Shown: piece after piece, positions 8,664 to 16,460 of the stretch
Layout of the letters: each line of letters opens with the position of its first letter
How positions within the stretch are numbered: position 1 is the stretch's first letter
NCBI RefSeq assembly: GCF_007993935.1
Contig: NZ_VITY01000015.1
Span: 117,923 to 181,922 of the forward strand
Direction: 5' to 3'
Length of the DNA stretch: 64,000 nt
DNA from: Bradyrhizobium macuxiense
GTDB taxonomy: Bacteria > Pseudomonadota > Alphaproteobacteria > Rhizobiales > Xanthobacteraceae
Program-made: the position numbers and the translations under genes
The notes under the pieces: generated by a model
Databases searched by the model: none
What the model was told of the DNA's origin: nothing
Seen by the model: only the letters and a program-made list of their open reading frames with translations

Positions 8664-9693
8664 GGGCGGCCTCCACGGCGGCGGGCTTCTCCAAGAGCGT
8701 GTTGAGCAGATCGGGCGAGACGTTGAGCTGGCCGATCTTCTCCGCCTTTTCGGCGATCCCGCTGAAGGCCTGCGCGATCAGCTGTCCCGGCTGCATGCCG
8801 GCTGCGGCCAGTGCCTGGATCACGCGGGTGTCGACACCCTCGAAGATCTTCATCAGCGCGCCGACCCGATAGGCCTCGGCATCCGCCAGCGTGCGGGTAT
8901 TCTCGGCGTTGAGGCCGACGAAATCCTTGCGCTTGCTCTCCAATGTGATGTCGGCGACCATGCCGGCCTCGCGCAGCTCGGCCTGCTTGGCCGCGACGCT
9001 CGCCTCGGCGTCCATCTGGGTCTCCCGGATCGAGCGCTTCTTCTGCTCGACCGCGATCTCGGTGTCGAGCTCGCTCTCGCGGATGGCGCGTTCCTGCTCC
9101 ACGGCAAAGTTGCGCCGCGCGAAGATCGCTTCGTCCGCGCTCTTGAGGATCGCCTCGCGCGCCTCGGCCTCCAGCGCCTTGGCGGTGTCGGGCGTCGGCT
9201 TCACGCCGCGGATCGAGACGCCGAGGATTTCGAGGCCGAGGGAAGCGATATCGGCGCGGCCGCGCAGTCCGCCTTCGATCAGGCCGGCGATGCGATCGGA
9301 GGCTTGCAGCGCCTCCTTCAAGGTCAGCTCCTTCACCGCCTGTTGCGCCAGCACCTCGACGGTCGCCAGAATCCGCTGCGGCAGCTTTTCCGGGTCGTCG
9401 GACTCGTAGGTCTCGCCGTCGGCCTTGAGGGTGAAGTTGAGCATCGCGGCAGCCTTTTGCGGCTCGCTGATCCGGTAGGTGACATGGCCCTGAATGGTCA
9501 GCGCCTGAAAGTCGCGCGCGATCTGCTGGAAGATGAAGGCGGTGTCGCGGCTGCCGATCGGCACCGCGACCAGCGAGGTGACCGGTCCATAGTAGAAGCC
9601 GGACAGGCCGGCGCCCTGCTGGGTCACCGCGCCGCCGCGGTATTTCATGAGGTAGGTGGTCGGCTGGGCCTTGATGAAGCGGAGACCGAACAT
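8647..9693 (-). CDS. SPFH/Band 7-domain protein
   Basis: Stomatin/prohibitin/flotillin-superfamily protein of 348 residues. The SPFH core spans about residues 10-195 (FYYGPVTSLVAVPIGSRDT, then QALTIQGHVTYRI), followed by a charged, Ala/Glu-rich coiled-coil stretch (about 190-275) and a helical C-terminal part. It has no obvious N-terminal transmembrane helix, unlike HflK/C, so membrane association may be peripheral or it may be cytosolic. ATG at 9693 (MFGLRFIK) is chosen; the frame extends to 9726, but that upstream part lies in the predicted promoter/operator. First gene of the operon with the NAD-kinase-like protein. Confidence 0.85.
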   Translation of the reverse strand: MFGLRFIKAQPTTYLMKYRGGAVTQQGAGLSGFYYGPVTSLVAVPIGSRDTAFIFQQIARDFQALTIQGHVTYRISEPQKAAAMLNFTLKADGETYESDDPEKLPQRILATVEVLAQQAVKELTLKEALQASDRIAGLIEGGLRGRADIASLGLEILGVSIRGVKPTPDTAKALEAEAREAILKSADEAIFARRNFAVEQERAIRESELDTEIAVEQKKRSIRETQMDAEASVAAKQAELREAGMVADITLESKRKDFVGLNAENTRTLADAEAYRVGALMKIFEGVDTRVIQALAAAGMQPGQLIAQAFSGIAEKAEKIGQLNVSPDLLNTLLEKPAAVEAARARRQ

Positions 9694-9723
9694 GGTGTGC
9701 ACTCCCGAGTAAGTGTGTCTGAG

Positions 9724-9767
9724 CAACTAAGCTAGTTGGACTGTACAACTAAGTATGTTATTGTCAA
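9724..9767 (-). promoter_or_regulatory. Promoter and palindromic operator of the SPFH/NAD-kinase-like operon
   Basis: On the minus strand TTGACA (9762-9767) and TACAGT (9740-9745) are 16 bases apart, a good sigma-70-type promoter. Three copies of the half-site CAACTA/TAGTTG lie across it: CAACTA 9724-9729, TAGTTG 9733-9738 and CAACTA 9746-9751. They form two inverted repeats, CAACTAAGCTAGTTG and TAGTTGGACTGTACAACTA, the second enclosing the -10 element. Binding there would block RNA polymerase. The divergent NrtR-type gene 130 bases away is the obvious candidate regulator (inference). Confidence 0.7.
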
Positions 9768-9796
9768 GCCGGGACGTGAAAAGGTTCGCGCCACCG

Positions 9797-9842
9797 GAGC
9801 GTTTTCGAGCGAAGTGGACGCCGGTTCGCGTGAAGAAAACGT
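9797..9842. repeat. 46-bp interspersed palindromic repeat, copy 1
   Basis: An imperfect palindrome beginning GAGCGTTTTCGAGCGAAG and ending GTGAAGAAAACGT, with GCGTTTTC pairing to GAAAACG. A second copy at 48139-48184 matches at about 42 of 46 bases in the same orientation. It is a REP-like element of the kind scattered in Bradyrhizobium intergenic regions, here between the divergent SPFH operon and NrtR-type gene. Confidence 0.75.
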
Positions 9843-9876
9843 GTCTTGACCAAAAGCTCTGAAGAGCGGGGAGAGC

Positions 9877-10584
9877 ATGCCCGAGAAACCGGAACTCGAC
9901 TTTCCGCGGCCGCTGACGACGGTCGACGTCGTCATTTTCGCCATCAGGTCAGACGCGCTTCAGGTCCTGCTGGTTCAACGGCCAAGAGCGGAAACCGAGC
10001 CGTTTCCAGGGGCTTGGGCGCTGCCCGGCGGTTTCGTCGATATCGCCGGCGACCGTGACCTCGAAGCCTGCGCCGCGCGCAAGCTGAAGGACAAGACCGG
10101 CGTCGTCAGTCCGTATCTGGAGCAGCTCGGCAGCTGGGGCAGTGCCACGCGGGATCCGCGCGGCTGGTCTGCGACGCATGCCTACTTCGCATTGCTGCCG
10201 GAGCACGCCGCCGGCGGCACGCTCGCCGCGGATGCGCAGTGGTTCGCGGTCGAGGGCGAGAAGGTGCGGCCAAAGCTTGCCTTCGACCATGCCGAGATCC
10301 TGCAGGCGGCGGTGCAGCGCCTGCGCAGCAAGGTCGAGTACACCTCGCTGCCCGCCTATCTGATGCCGCCGGAATTCACGCTGCCGGAATTGCAGCGGAC
10401 TTTTGAGATCGTGCTCGATCGTCCGCTGGAGAAGAGCGCCTTCCGCACCCGCATGCTCGCCGCCGACCTGATCGAGCCGGTCGCCAGGATGCGCAGGGGC
10501 CCGAACCGGCCGGCCCAGCTCTACCGGTTGAAGAAGGCGAGAGCGCCGGTGTTCTTTGCACGGACGTTCAATCCGCCGGGATGA
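9877..10584 (+). CDS. NrtR-type regulator: Nudix-like domain plus winged helix
   Basis: Transcriptional regulator of 235 residues with the NrtR architecture: an N-terminal Nudix-like domain (about residues 12-150) that in the family binds ADP-ribose or related NAD metabolites, and a C-terminal winged-helix domain (about 160-225; TLPELQRTFEIVL, then KSAFRTRML). The Nudix box is eroded: after ALPGGFVD the expected REL-EETG appears as ARKLKDKTG, so hydrolysis is unlikely and ligand sensing is favoured. The gene is divergent from the SPFH/NAD-kinase-like operon, whose promoter carries the palindromes described at 9724-9767. The link between an NAD-metabolite sensor and an NAD-kinase-like target is the main functional clue. 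Confidence 0.82.
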   Translation: MPEKPELDFPRPLTTVDVVIFAIRSDALQVLLVQRPRAETEPFPGAWALPGGFVDIAGDRDLEACAARKLKDKTGVVSPYLEQLGSWGSATRDPRGWSATHAYFALLPEHAAGGTLAADAQWFAVEGEKVRPKLAFDHAEILQAAVQRLRSKVEYTSLPAYLMPPEFTLPELQRTFEIVLDRPLEKSAFRTRMLAADLIEPVARMRRGPNRPAQLYRLKKARAPVFFARTFNPPG

Positions 10585-10702
10585 GGTTCGCGACGCGCGG
10601 CTCCGCGCTGCGTCTGGCAATCCAAACAATTTGAAACAATCGGGGACAGCAAATTTAATTCGTCTGCGCCACACCGTTCAACCTGGAATAGTGGAGTGCG
10701 CG

Positions 10703-12415
10703 ATGCGGTTGCAGTTGGTTCGTCTTCTGGGCGCTTCGGCGCTGTGTCTTGGCGTGTTGGCCGCGCCGGCCTGTGCCAACACTGAATGGATCGTTAACCG
10801 GATGAGCGGCGTCATGCGCGCGGACGTGACCTGGGAGCAGGTCAGGTCGCAGATGCTGATGGCGTTCTATCAGAGCAATCCGGACGAGCGCGGCGTCACC
10901 GCGCAAGGCGTCGACGATCTGCGCAAGATCATGGCGGCGCAGCGGCGGTCGCAGTTCATCTCGCAGATTCTGCTCTACGACCTCGACGGTGACGGAGCTG
11001 TCACCAAGGCCGAGATCACCGCGGTGATGCAGCCGCGGGCGCGGCAGATGATCCATTCCAACGGCGTGCAGCTCGAGTCAACGCCGGAACAGACGAGGCT
11101 CCAGCTCGACCGGCTGGTCAGCGACGCGCTCAAGCCGGATGCCGACCGCGATGGCGTGATCAGTGCCGCCGAAATTCAGCAGGAAGCGCAACGGCAGGCG
11201 GACCAGGCCAGCACCGGCTGGCGGCAAAACGGGACCCAGTATGTCCCGATGACACTCGATGCGAACGGTGATGGCGCTGTCTCGCTGGCGGAATATGAGG
11301 CTGCGATACGCCAGCAATTCGATGCGGTCGATGGGGATCGCGATGGTCGCATTTCGGCCGCTGAATTCGCGGATTTCGGCAAGCGCGCCAATGAGGCCCG
11401 CCTGGCAACGCAACGCGCTCGCGAGGTCGAACTGCGCAAGCAGCGGCAACAGGCCGCCGTGGCGGGGTGCGATGTGCCGGCCCCGCCGCGCGATGCTCGT
11501 ATCGTGCTGCTCGGCGCGCAAGAGGCCAGGGCGCTGTCGAACGCCTGGATCGGCACCCAGGATCAGGTGACCTATGTGACGACCGTTGAGATCGCGCCAG
11601 GACCCGAGCCGATCTATCTCGCGCTGGCGAGTGGCGGCGCGATGATCTGGGACATCGTCGGGGCGACCGAACGGATCGCCGGCGTTGCGGCCGATGCGGA
11701 CGTGTCGATCGACAAGTCGGGTGACGCGCGGTTGCAGCGGTTCGCGGCCGTCAACGGCACGGCACCGCAACGCGGTGGCAAGCCGCTGGTCGGCGTCATC
11801 GGCGTGCCGCGCGAAAAGGTGCATTTCACCGCGCACACCGGATGTCTGGTGCCGGCGACTGAGGCGACGATGAAGGACGGCAGTGCCGAGGAGATCGCAG
11901 CCCTGCTGCTCGGGCGCGCCGTGGATGAGAGCGGCGGCGAGCAGCGTGCGGGGACCTTCCGTGTTCCGGCCGCGCGGCATTTTGCCGACCGCCCGGTTCG
12001 CAACGCGATCCAGTTGCCGAAGGAAGGCCTTGGCGAGTTATTGTGGCGCGACGTGCGGGAGGCATACCCGGCAGGGATCGCGCAGATCGAGCCGGAGGCG
12101 GTGGTCTCGGCGCATCCGGTCAGCCACTACTCCGTGCTGCCGGGCCGCGCGGGGCTTGCGGAACTGGTCGACGCCGGCGCGCTCATGGTCACCGGGATGA
12201 GCCGCGGCATTCGGATCAACGATGGCGACTTCAAGCCATTCACGATGCCGAACAAGTTCAGGATTTCAAAGAAGCTCAGGCTTCCTGCCGGCGTGCAGGG
12301 CACCTTTACTCTGCCGTCCCAGGTGCCGCCGCCGGACGGCGATTTGAGCGCGACCTGTGTGCTTTCGGAACCGGAGATGAAACCGATCAGCGGCTCGCGC
12401 GCGAATTGCAGCTAG
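10703..12415 (+). CDS. Secreted four-EF-hand calcium-binding protein
   Basis: Exported protein of 570 residues. A signal peptide (MRLQLVRLLGASALCLGVLA, cleavage after PACA) supports the ATG at 10703, which follows GTGGAGTG. Four EF-hand loops are clear: D93-E104 (DLDGDGAVTKAE), D146-E157 (DADRDGVISAAE), D186-E197 (DANGDGAVSLAE) and D210-E221 (DGDRDGRISAAE), all with acidic residues at positions 1, 3, 5 and 12. The C-terminal 300 residues look folded but match no family I recognise. It probably binds calcium in the periplasm. No operon partner is obvious. Confidence 0.82.
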   Translation: MRLQLVRLLGASALCLGVLAAPACANTEWIVNRMSGVMRADVTWEQVRSQMLMAFYQSNPDERGVTAQGVDDLRKIMAAQRRSQFISQILLYDLDGDGAVTKAEITAVMQPRARQMIHSNGVQLESTPEQTRLQLDRLVSDALKPDADRDGVISAAEIQQEAQRQADQASTGWRQNGTQYVPMTLDANGDGAVSLAEYEAAIRQQFDAVDGDRDGRISAAEFADFGKRANEARLATQRAREVELRKQRQQAAVAGCDVPAPPRDARIVLLGAQEARALSNAWIGTQDQVTYVTTVEIAPGPEPIYLALASGGAMIWDIVGATERIAGVAADADVSIDKSGDARLQRFAAVNGTAPQRGGKPLVGVIGVPREKVHFTAHTGCLVPATEATMKDGSAEEIAALLLGRAVDESGGEQRAGTFRVPAARHFADRPVRNAIQLPKEGLGELLWRDVREAYPAGIAQIEPEAVVSAHPVSHYSVLPGRAGLAELVDAGALMVTGMSRGIRINDGDFKPFTMPNKFRISKKLRLPAGVQGTFTLPSQVPPPDGDLSATCVLSEPEMKPISGSRANCS

Positions 12416-12825
12416 TTGCGCCGAGATCGAAGCCCGGCGTCGCGACATCAGTGAGAAACAAGGCGACGAACTTTTTGCCGAGCACGTGCTTGGCCGCCGC
12501 GGCTTGCCTCTGCGACGCGCGATGTCTCATTGGCATAATGAAGCCGCGGCGCGATGCCCGCTTCGGCGGCAACCCGAGCGAAACATCTTGATACGGATCG
12601 CACAGCGGGCGTCGATCGCTGCGGTGCCGATCACCTGACGCAGTGCGGCATGTGTTGCGTCGCGCTCTAGCGGCGCCAGCTTATCGAGAGCACTCAAGTA
12701 CAAGAAGGCAGCATGGCCGCCATGCGTGCCGAAATTTGCATTGAAGCAGCGTTCTCGATGTATTGCTGGCAGCGCACGATGAAGCGTGAAACAATGCGGC
12801 AAAAATCATGTCGGGAGAGAACTTG
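12416..12825. other. Non-coding gap before the PCu(A)C gene
   Basis: About 410 bases with no gene I can support. Short frames exist on both strands but lack ribosome sites, domains or typical composition. The AT content is slightly above that of the neighbours near 12690-12810, where promoter elements for the next gene would be expected; none stands out. Confidence 0.5.
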
Positions 12826-13311
12826 ATGCCGTTCGAGCGGGGGTTGCATTGCGCTGTTGCGCGCAGAAACCTTAAGTGCAACTCATGGACCGCGTTGCCA
12901 TTATTCTGCCTGATCAGCACGTTCGGAGTAATGCACAACGCCGCCGCGAACGAGTCCTTGCAGATTTCGGATGCGCGCGTGCCGGCGGTCGACAAAGAGG
13001 GCGGAGACCTTCCCTTGACGATGACGATCAGGAACGAGGCCGACAGCGCCGACGCATTGCTGCGCGTCCGTTGTCCGGTCGCGAATTTCTCCGAGCGTCA
13101 CATTGTCGACCGCGGTGAAGGCGCACCGGCGATGCGTTCGATATCCAATATACCAGTGCCGGCAAAGGGGACGCTCGAGCTCAAGCGTGACGGCTATCAC
13201 GTCATGCTGCTGCAGTTGCGTCAGGCGCTCACGCCGGGCGAGACGTTCAAATGCGCGGTCGTCTTTCAGAAGGCTGGAACCATCGAGACGGAGGTAACGG
13301 TCCAGAAGTGA
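12826..13311 (+). CDS. PCu(A)C-like periplasmic copper chaperone
   Basis: Protein of the PCu(A)C (DUF461) family, which carries Cu(I) in the periplasm, for example towards cytochrome oxidase. The C-terminal signature is strong: MRSISNIPVPAKGTLELK, then GYHVMLLQLRQAL, matching the family M...M-x-x-I-x-I-P-x-G-x-x-x-L-x-P-G-G-x-H-x-M-L-x-x-L. The first His/Met ligand pair is less canonical (ERHIVDRGEGAPAM). An N-terminal hydrophobic segment ends near NAAANES, a likely signal peptide. GGGAGAG at 12812-12818 precedes the ATG at 12826; an ATG at 12808 overlaps that site. It lies upstream of the PQQ dehydrogenase genes. Confidence 0.75.
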   Translation: MPFERGLHCAVARRNLKCNSWTALPLFCLISTFGVMHNAAANESLQISDARVPAVDKEGGDLPLTMTIRNEADSADALLRVRCPVANFSERHIVDRGEGAPAMRSISNIPVPAKGTLELKRDGYHVMLLQLRQALTPGETFKCAVVFQKAGTIETEVTVQK

Positions 13312-13433
13312 CCACACGGAATGCGGCGGGTGCGAACGATCACTCGCCGGGACTCAAGGCTTCTCGCGAGATCGTCCGTGTGTGACGGGCGGTTCGATCA
13401 ATGAAGAATGCTAGATCCGGAGGAAATGCACCT

Positions 13434-15206
13434 ATGACAAGGTTGAATTGGGTTAAGTCGCACATGCTCGCAGCGGCGGTAGCATCCGCTGCGACCTTCG
13501 CGGGCTCGTTCGCGCTCGCCGAGGATGTCAGTCAGGACCGTCTGCTCAATGCTGACAAGGAAGCAGGCAACTGGCTGCACCATCACAAGAACTATTCGGC
13601 GACCCGCTTCTCGTCGCTGGCGGATATCAACAAGGACAACATCAAGAATCTGAAGGTCGCCTGGACCATGCATCTCGGCGGCGTCGAGGGCGGCGGAATC
13701 TGGGCGCATGGCGGCCTGGAGGGAACTCCGATCGTCGAGAACGGATTCATGTACGTCACCGACGGCTGGGGCTCGGTCTACAAGATCGATGCACATGGCG
13801 GCAAAGGCGTGCTGGTCTGGAAGATGGATCCCAAGACCGACCACGACTGGGCCGGCGCGGTCGCCTGCTGCGGTGTCGACAATCGGGGCGTCGCGTTGTG
13901 GAACAACCTCGTCATCTCGCACACGCTCGACGGCCGTCTGATCGCGACCAACAAGGAGACCGGGCAGGTCGCCTGGCAGCGTCAGGTCGCCGATCCCGAC
14001 AAGGGCGAAGTGATCACCGGTGCTCCGCTGATCGTCAAGGACAAGGCGATATCGGGCGTAGCCGGTGCGGAATACGGCATTCGCGGCTGGATCGCCGCGA
14101 CCGACCTGAACAGCCAGAAGGAAGTCTGGCGCACCCACACGATTCCCGGCAAGGACGAGCCGGGTGCCGAGACCTGGAAGGACGACAAGAACGCCAAGGC
14201 GAGCGGCGGTGGTTCGACCTGGGTCACCGGCAGCTACGACCCCTCGACCAACACGATCGTGTGGGGCGTCGGCAATCCCGGACCGGACTGGGACAATGAA
14301 TACCGGCCCGGCGACAATCTCTATACCGACTCGTCGCTTGGTCTCGATGCCGACACCGGCAAGATCAAGTGGCACTACCAGCACACGCCGAACGATCCCT
14401 ACGACTATGACAGCGTGGCGGAGAATGTGCTGGTCGACGTCCCCGGTCCGAACAACACGACGCTGAAGCTCGCGCTCGAGGCCGACCGCAACGGCTTTGC
14501 CTATGCGGTCGATCGCAACAGCGGCAAGTTCGTCTGGGGTCTGCCCTTCGTCAAGAAGGTGACCTGGACCAAGGGTCTCGATCCCGAGTCCGGCAAGCCG
14601 GTGGAATATGATCCGAAGCAGGGCGTGCAGAAGTACAACGCCTCGGTCACGCCGAGCCGCACCAACAAGGAAACGGACATCTGCCCCGGCAACATGGGCG
14701 GCAAGAACTGGCCGCCGACCGCGTACAATCCGAACCTGAAGCTCTGGTACATTCCGGTGATCGAGAGCTGCAACCATATCAAGGTCGAGGAGATGACGCC
14801 GGACAAGGTCAAGGCGCGCGAGTTCTTCACCGGCGGCGGGCCGAGCCAGCCGGTCAAGATCACCGGCAGCGTGACCGCGATCGACGTCACCACCGGCAAG
14901 GTGGCAGGGAAGGCGGAGACCCAGTTCCCGAACCTCGGCGGCATCCTGGCGACGCCTGACCTCGTGTTCTCCGGACAGCCGTCCGGCGAGCTGATCGCCT
15001 ATGACGCGAAGTCGTTGCAGAAGCTGTGGGAGTTCAACACCGGTGGCGGCCTCAACGCGCCCCCGATGACGTTCTCGGTCGACGGCAAGCAGTATGTCGC
15101 GGTCCTGGTCGGCCTCGGCGGTGCCTGGGACAAGTGGTTCATCGATGCCACGCCCGAGCTGAAGCGGATGCAGCCGGGCTCGATGCTCTACGTGTTCGCC
15201 CTTTGA
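13434..15206 (+). CDS. PQQ-dependent alcohol dehydrogenase with lanthanide-type Asp pair
   Basis: Periplasmic quinoprotein (methanol/ethanol dehydrogenase family, eight-bladed propeller) oxidising an alcohol and passing electrons to cytochrome c. Signal peptide ends ALA-ED near residue 30. Using the ATG at 13434 (GGAGGA nine bases before it), the adjacent Cys pair that stacks under PQQ is at about 145-146 (VACCGVDNRG). Metal ligands are Glu at about 213 (GAEYGIRG), Asn at about 281 (GVGNPGPDW) and Asp at about 324, followed two residues later by a second Asp (PYDYDSV). That extra Asp is the hallmark of rare-earth-dependent XoxF/ExaF-type enzymes; calcium MxaF has Ala there. It differs from typical XoxF around the Cys pair, so the substrate is uncertain. 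First gene of a three-gene unit. Confidence 0.88.
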   Translation: MTRLNWVKSHMLAAAVASAATFAGSFALAEDVSQDRLLNADKEAGNWLHHHKNYSATRFSSLADINKDNIKNLKVAWTMHLGGVEGGGIWAHGGLEGTPIVENGFMYVTDGWGSVYKIDAHGGKGVLVWKMDPKTDHDWAGAVACCGVDNRGVALWNNLVISHTLDGRLIATNKETGQVAWQRQVADPDKGEVITGAPLIVKDKAISGVAGAEYGIRGWIAATDLNSQKEVWRTHTIPGKDEPGAETWKDDKNAKASGGGSTWVTGSYDPSTNTIVWGVGNPGPDWDNEYRPGDNLYTDSSLGLDADTGKIKWHYQHTPNDPYDYDSVAENVLVDVPGPNNTTLKLALEADRNGFAYAVDRNSGKFVWGLPFVKKVTWTKGLDPESGKPVEYDPKQGVQKYNASVTPSRTNKETDICPGNMGGKNWPPTAYNPNLKLWYIPVIESCNHIKVEEMTPDKVKAREFFTGGGPSQPVKITGSVTAIDVTTGKVAGKAETQFPNLGGILATPDLVFSGQPSGELIAYDAKSLQKLWEFNTGGGLNAPPMTFSVDGKQYVAVLVGLGGAWDKWFIDATPELKRMQPGSMLYVFAL

Positions 15207-15274
15207 CGTCGCACGCGCGGGAGGCTTCGGCGAGAGGCCTCCCGCGTAATTTTGGTTCAGAGAAACAAAAACAA

Positions 15275-15817
15275 ATGAAGCACAACTGGCTGGTTGGCGC
15301 GTGGCTCGGCTGCGCGCTGGTGATGGGATTTGCAGGCACGGCGCATGCGCAGTCGGCGAGCGATCCGACCGATGCGGGCAAGGCGGTGTTCAAGCGCGGC
15401 AACTGCGTCGGCTGCCACAAATGGCACGGCAATGGCGGCGGCGGCTATGGCGGCGACGCGCTGTCGCTGCGCAAGACCGAGCTGACCAAGGAACAGATCA
15501 TCGAGACCGTGACGTGCGGGCGGCCGGGCACCGGCATGCCGTTCTTTGTGCGCGGCTCCTATGACACCACGAAATGCTACGAGATGGCCCGGCAGGATGT
15601 CGCGGACCGGATGCCGCCTGAGGCCAACGTGTTCCTGCGGCCGAACGAGATCGAGGCCGTCGCGGATTACGTGCTCGCCCACGTCAAGGGCAAGGGTGAG
15701 CCGAATTATGACGAGTGCATCGCCTTCTTCGGCGACGGCTCGCGCGTCTGCAACATCTACAAGGAGACCGGCCACGCCGCCGCGCCGTCCGACCCAAGCG
15801 AGAAGGCAAAGCCATGA
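15275..15817 (+). CDS. Periplasmic c-type cytochrome, partner of the PQQ dehydrogenase
   Basis: Small exported cytochrome c of 180 residues: signal peptide ending AHAQ near residue 26, one haem-binding motif CVGCH at 44-48 and Met88 (GTGMPFF) as the likely sixth ligand. Two further Cys near 81 and 101, and two near the C terminus, could form disulfides. It starts 68 bases after the dehydrogenase and its stop overlaps the next start (ATGA). It is the natural electron acceptor of the quinoprotein. The much longer frame beginning at 15026 is out of register with the protein family and lies inside the dehydrogenase gene. Confidence 0.88.
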   Translation: MKHNWLVGAWLGCALVMGFAGTAHAQSASDPTDAGKAVFKRGNCVGCHKWHGNGGGGYGGDALSLRKTELTKEQIIETVTCGRPGTGMPFFVRGSYDTTKCYEMARQDVADRMPPEANVFLRPNEIEAVADYVLAHVKGKGEPNYDECIAFFGDGSRVCNIYKETGHAAAPSDPSEKAKP

Positions 15818-16443
15818 GCAAGCAGAGATCGGCGATCCGCGGGTTCGTTTTCGCCGCGTCAGTCGCAGCGGCCGTGCCGGCGATGGCGACCGCGGGAGAC
15901 CTGCGCGACATCAATGTCGGCATGGCGATATCAAGCGTGCCCGACGCGGGCTACATCAACCTGACCTGCGCCGACGAGAAGACCACCCATAGATTGGCGG
16001 AATGGGCGCAGTGGTCGAGTTGCCCGGAAGGGCCGGACCAGTTGCGCGGCATTCGCTTCGAGTATGATCGCGAGACTGCGCGGGAAGGCACCATGGTCGC
16101 CGGCCATCCGGCGATCCTGACCGTGATGATCGACAAGGACGCCAGGATCGCCGCGCTGACGATCGAGACCGACCCGAAGGCACGGCTCTATCTGCGCAAG
16201 AAAGCGTTCCTGCTCGGCCTGCAGGCGAAGTCGCGCTACGGCGAGGACGGCTGGACCTGCTCGGAAGCGAAACCGGGCGCCGACAGACTGGAGGTCGGCG
16301 GCGTCTTTGTCGACGAGAAGTGCACAAAGACGATCGACGGCCGGACGGTCGAGATCGAGCGTCATCTCTATCGCGAGCCGAACAAGGAGCTCAAGGACAT
16401 GACCGACGAGAGCAGGATCACGATCCGCCGCGCCGGGTCTTGA
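15814..16443 (+). CDS. Secreted protein of unknown function in the PQQ-dehydrogenase operon
   Basis: Protein of 209 residues with a signal peptide (FVFAASVAAAVPAMATAG). I do not recognise a family. The mature part contains three or four Cys (LTCADE, SSCPEG, WTCSEA, EKCTKT), consistent with two disulfides, and mixed alpha/beta pattern. Translation is coupled to the cytochrome gene by an ATGA overlap, so it probably works with the dehydrogenase-cytochrome pair, for example in assembly, metal or cofactor delivery, or substrate capture. Its position is analogous to MxaJ/XoxJ accessory proteins, but it shows no solute-binding-protein signature, so that is only an analogy. Confidence 0.7.
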   Translation: MSKQRSAIRGFVFAASVAAAVPAMATAGDLRDINVGMAISSVPDAGYINLTCADEKTTHRLAEWAQWSSCPEGPDQLRGIRFEYDRETAREGTMVAGHPAILTVMIDKDARIAALTIETDPKARLYLRKKAFLLGLQAKSRYGEDGWTCSEAKPGADRLEVGGVFVDEKCTKTIDGRTVEIERHLYREPNKELKDMTDESRITIRRAGS

Positions 16444-16460
16444 GCCTGCGTCGAGCCGGC

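Noticed and set aside
12527-12802. 91-codon minus-strand frame in the gap before the PCu(A)C gene
   Set aside because: No ribosome site, no recognisable family and no operon context; could be a decayed gene but cannot be supported.
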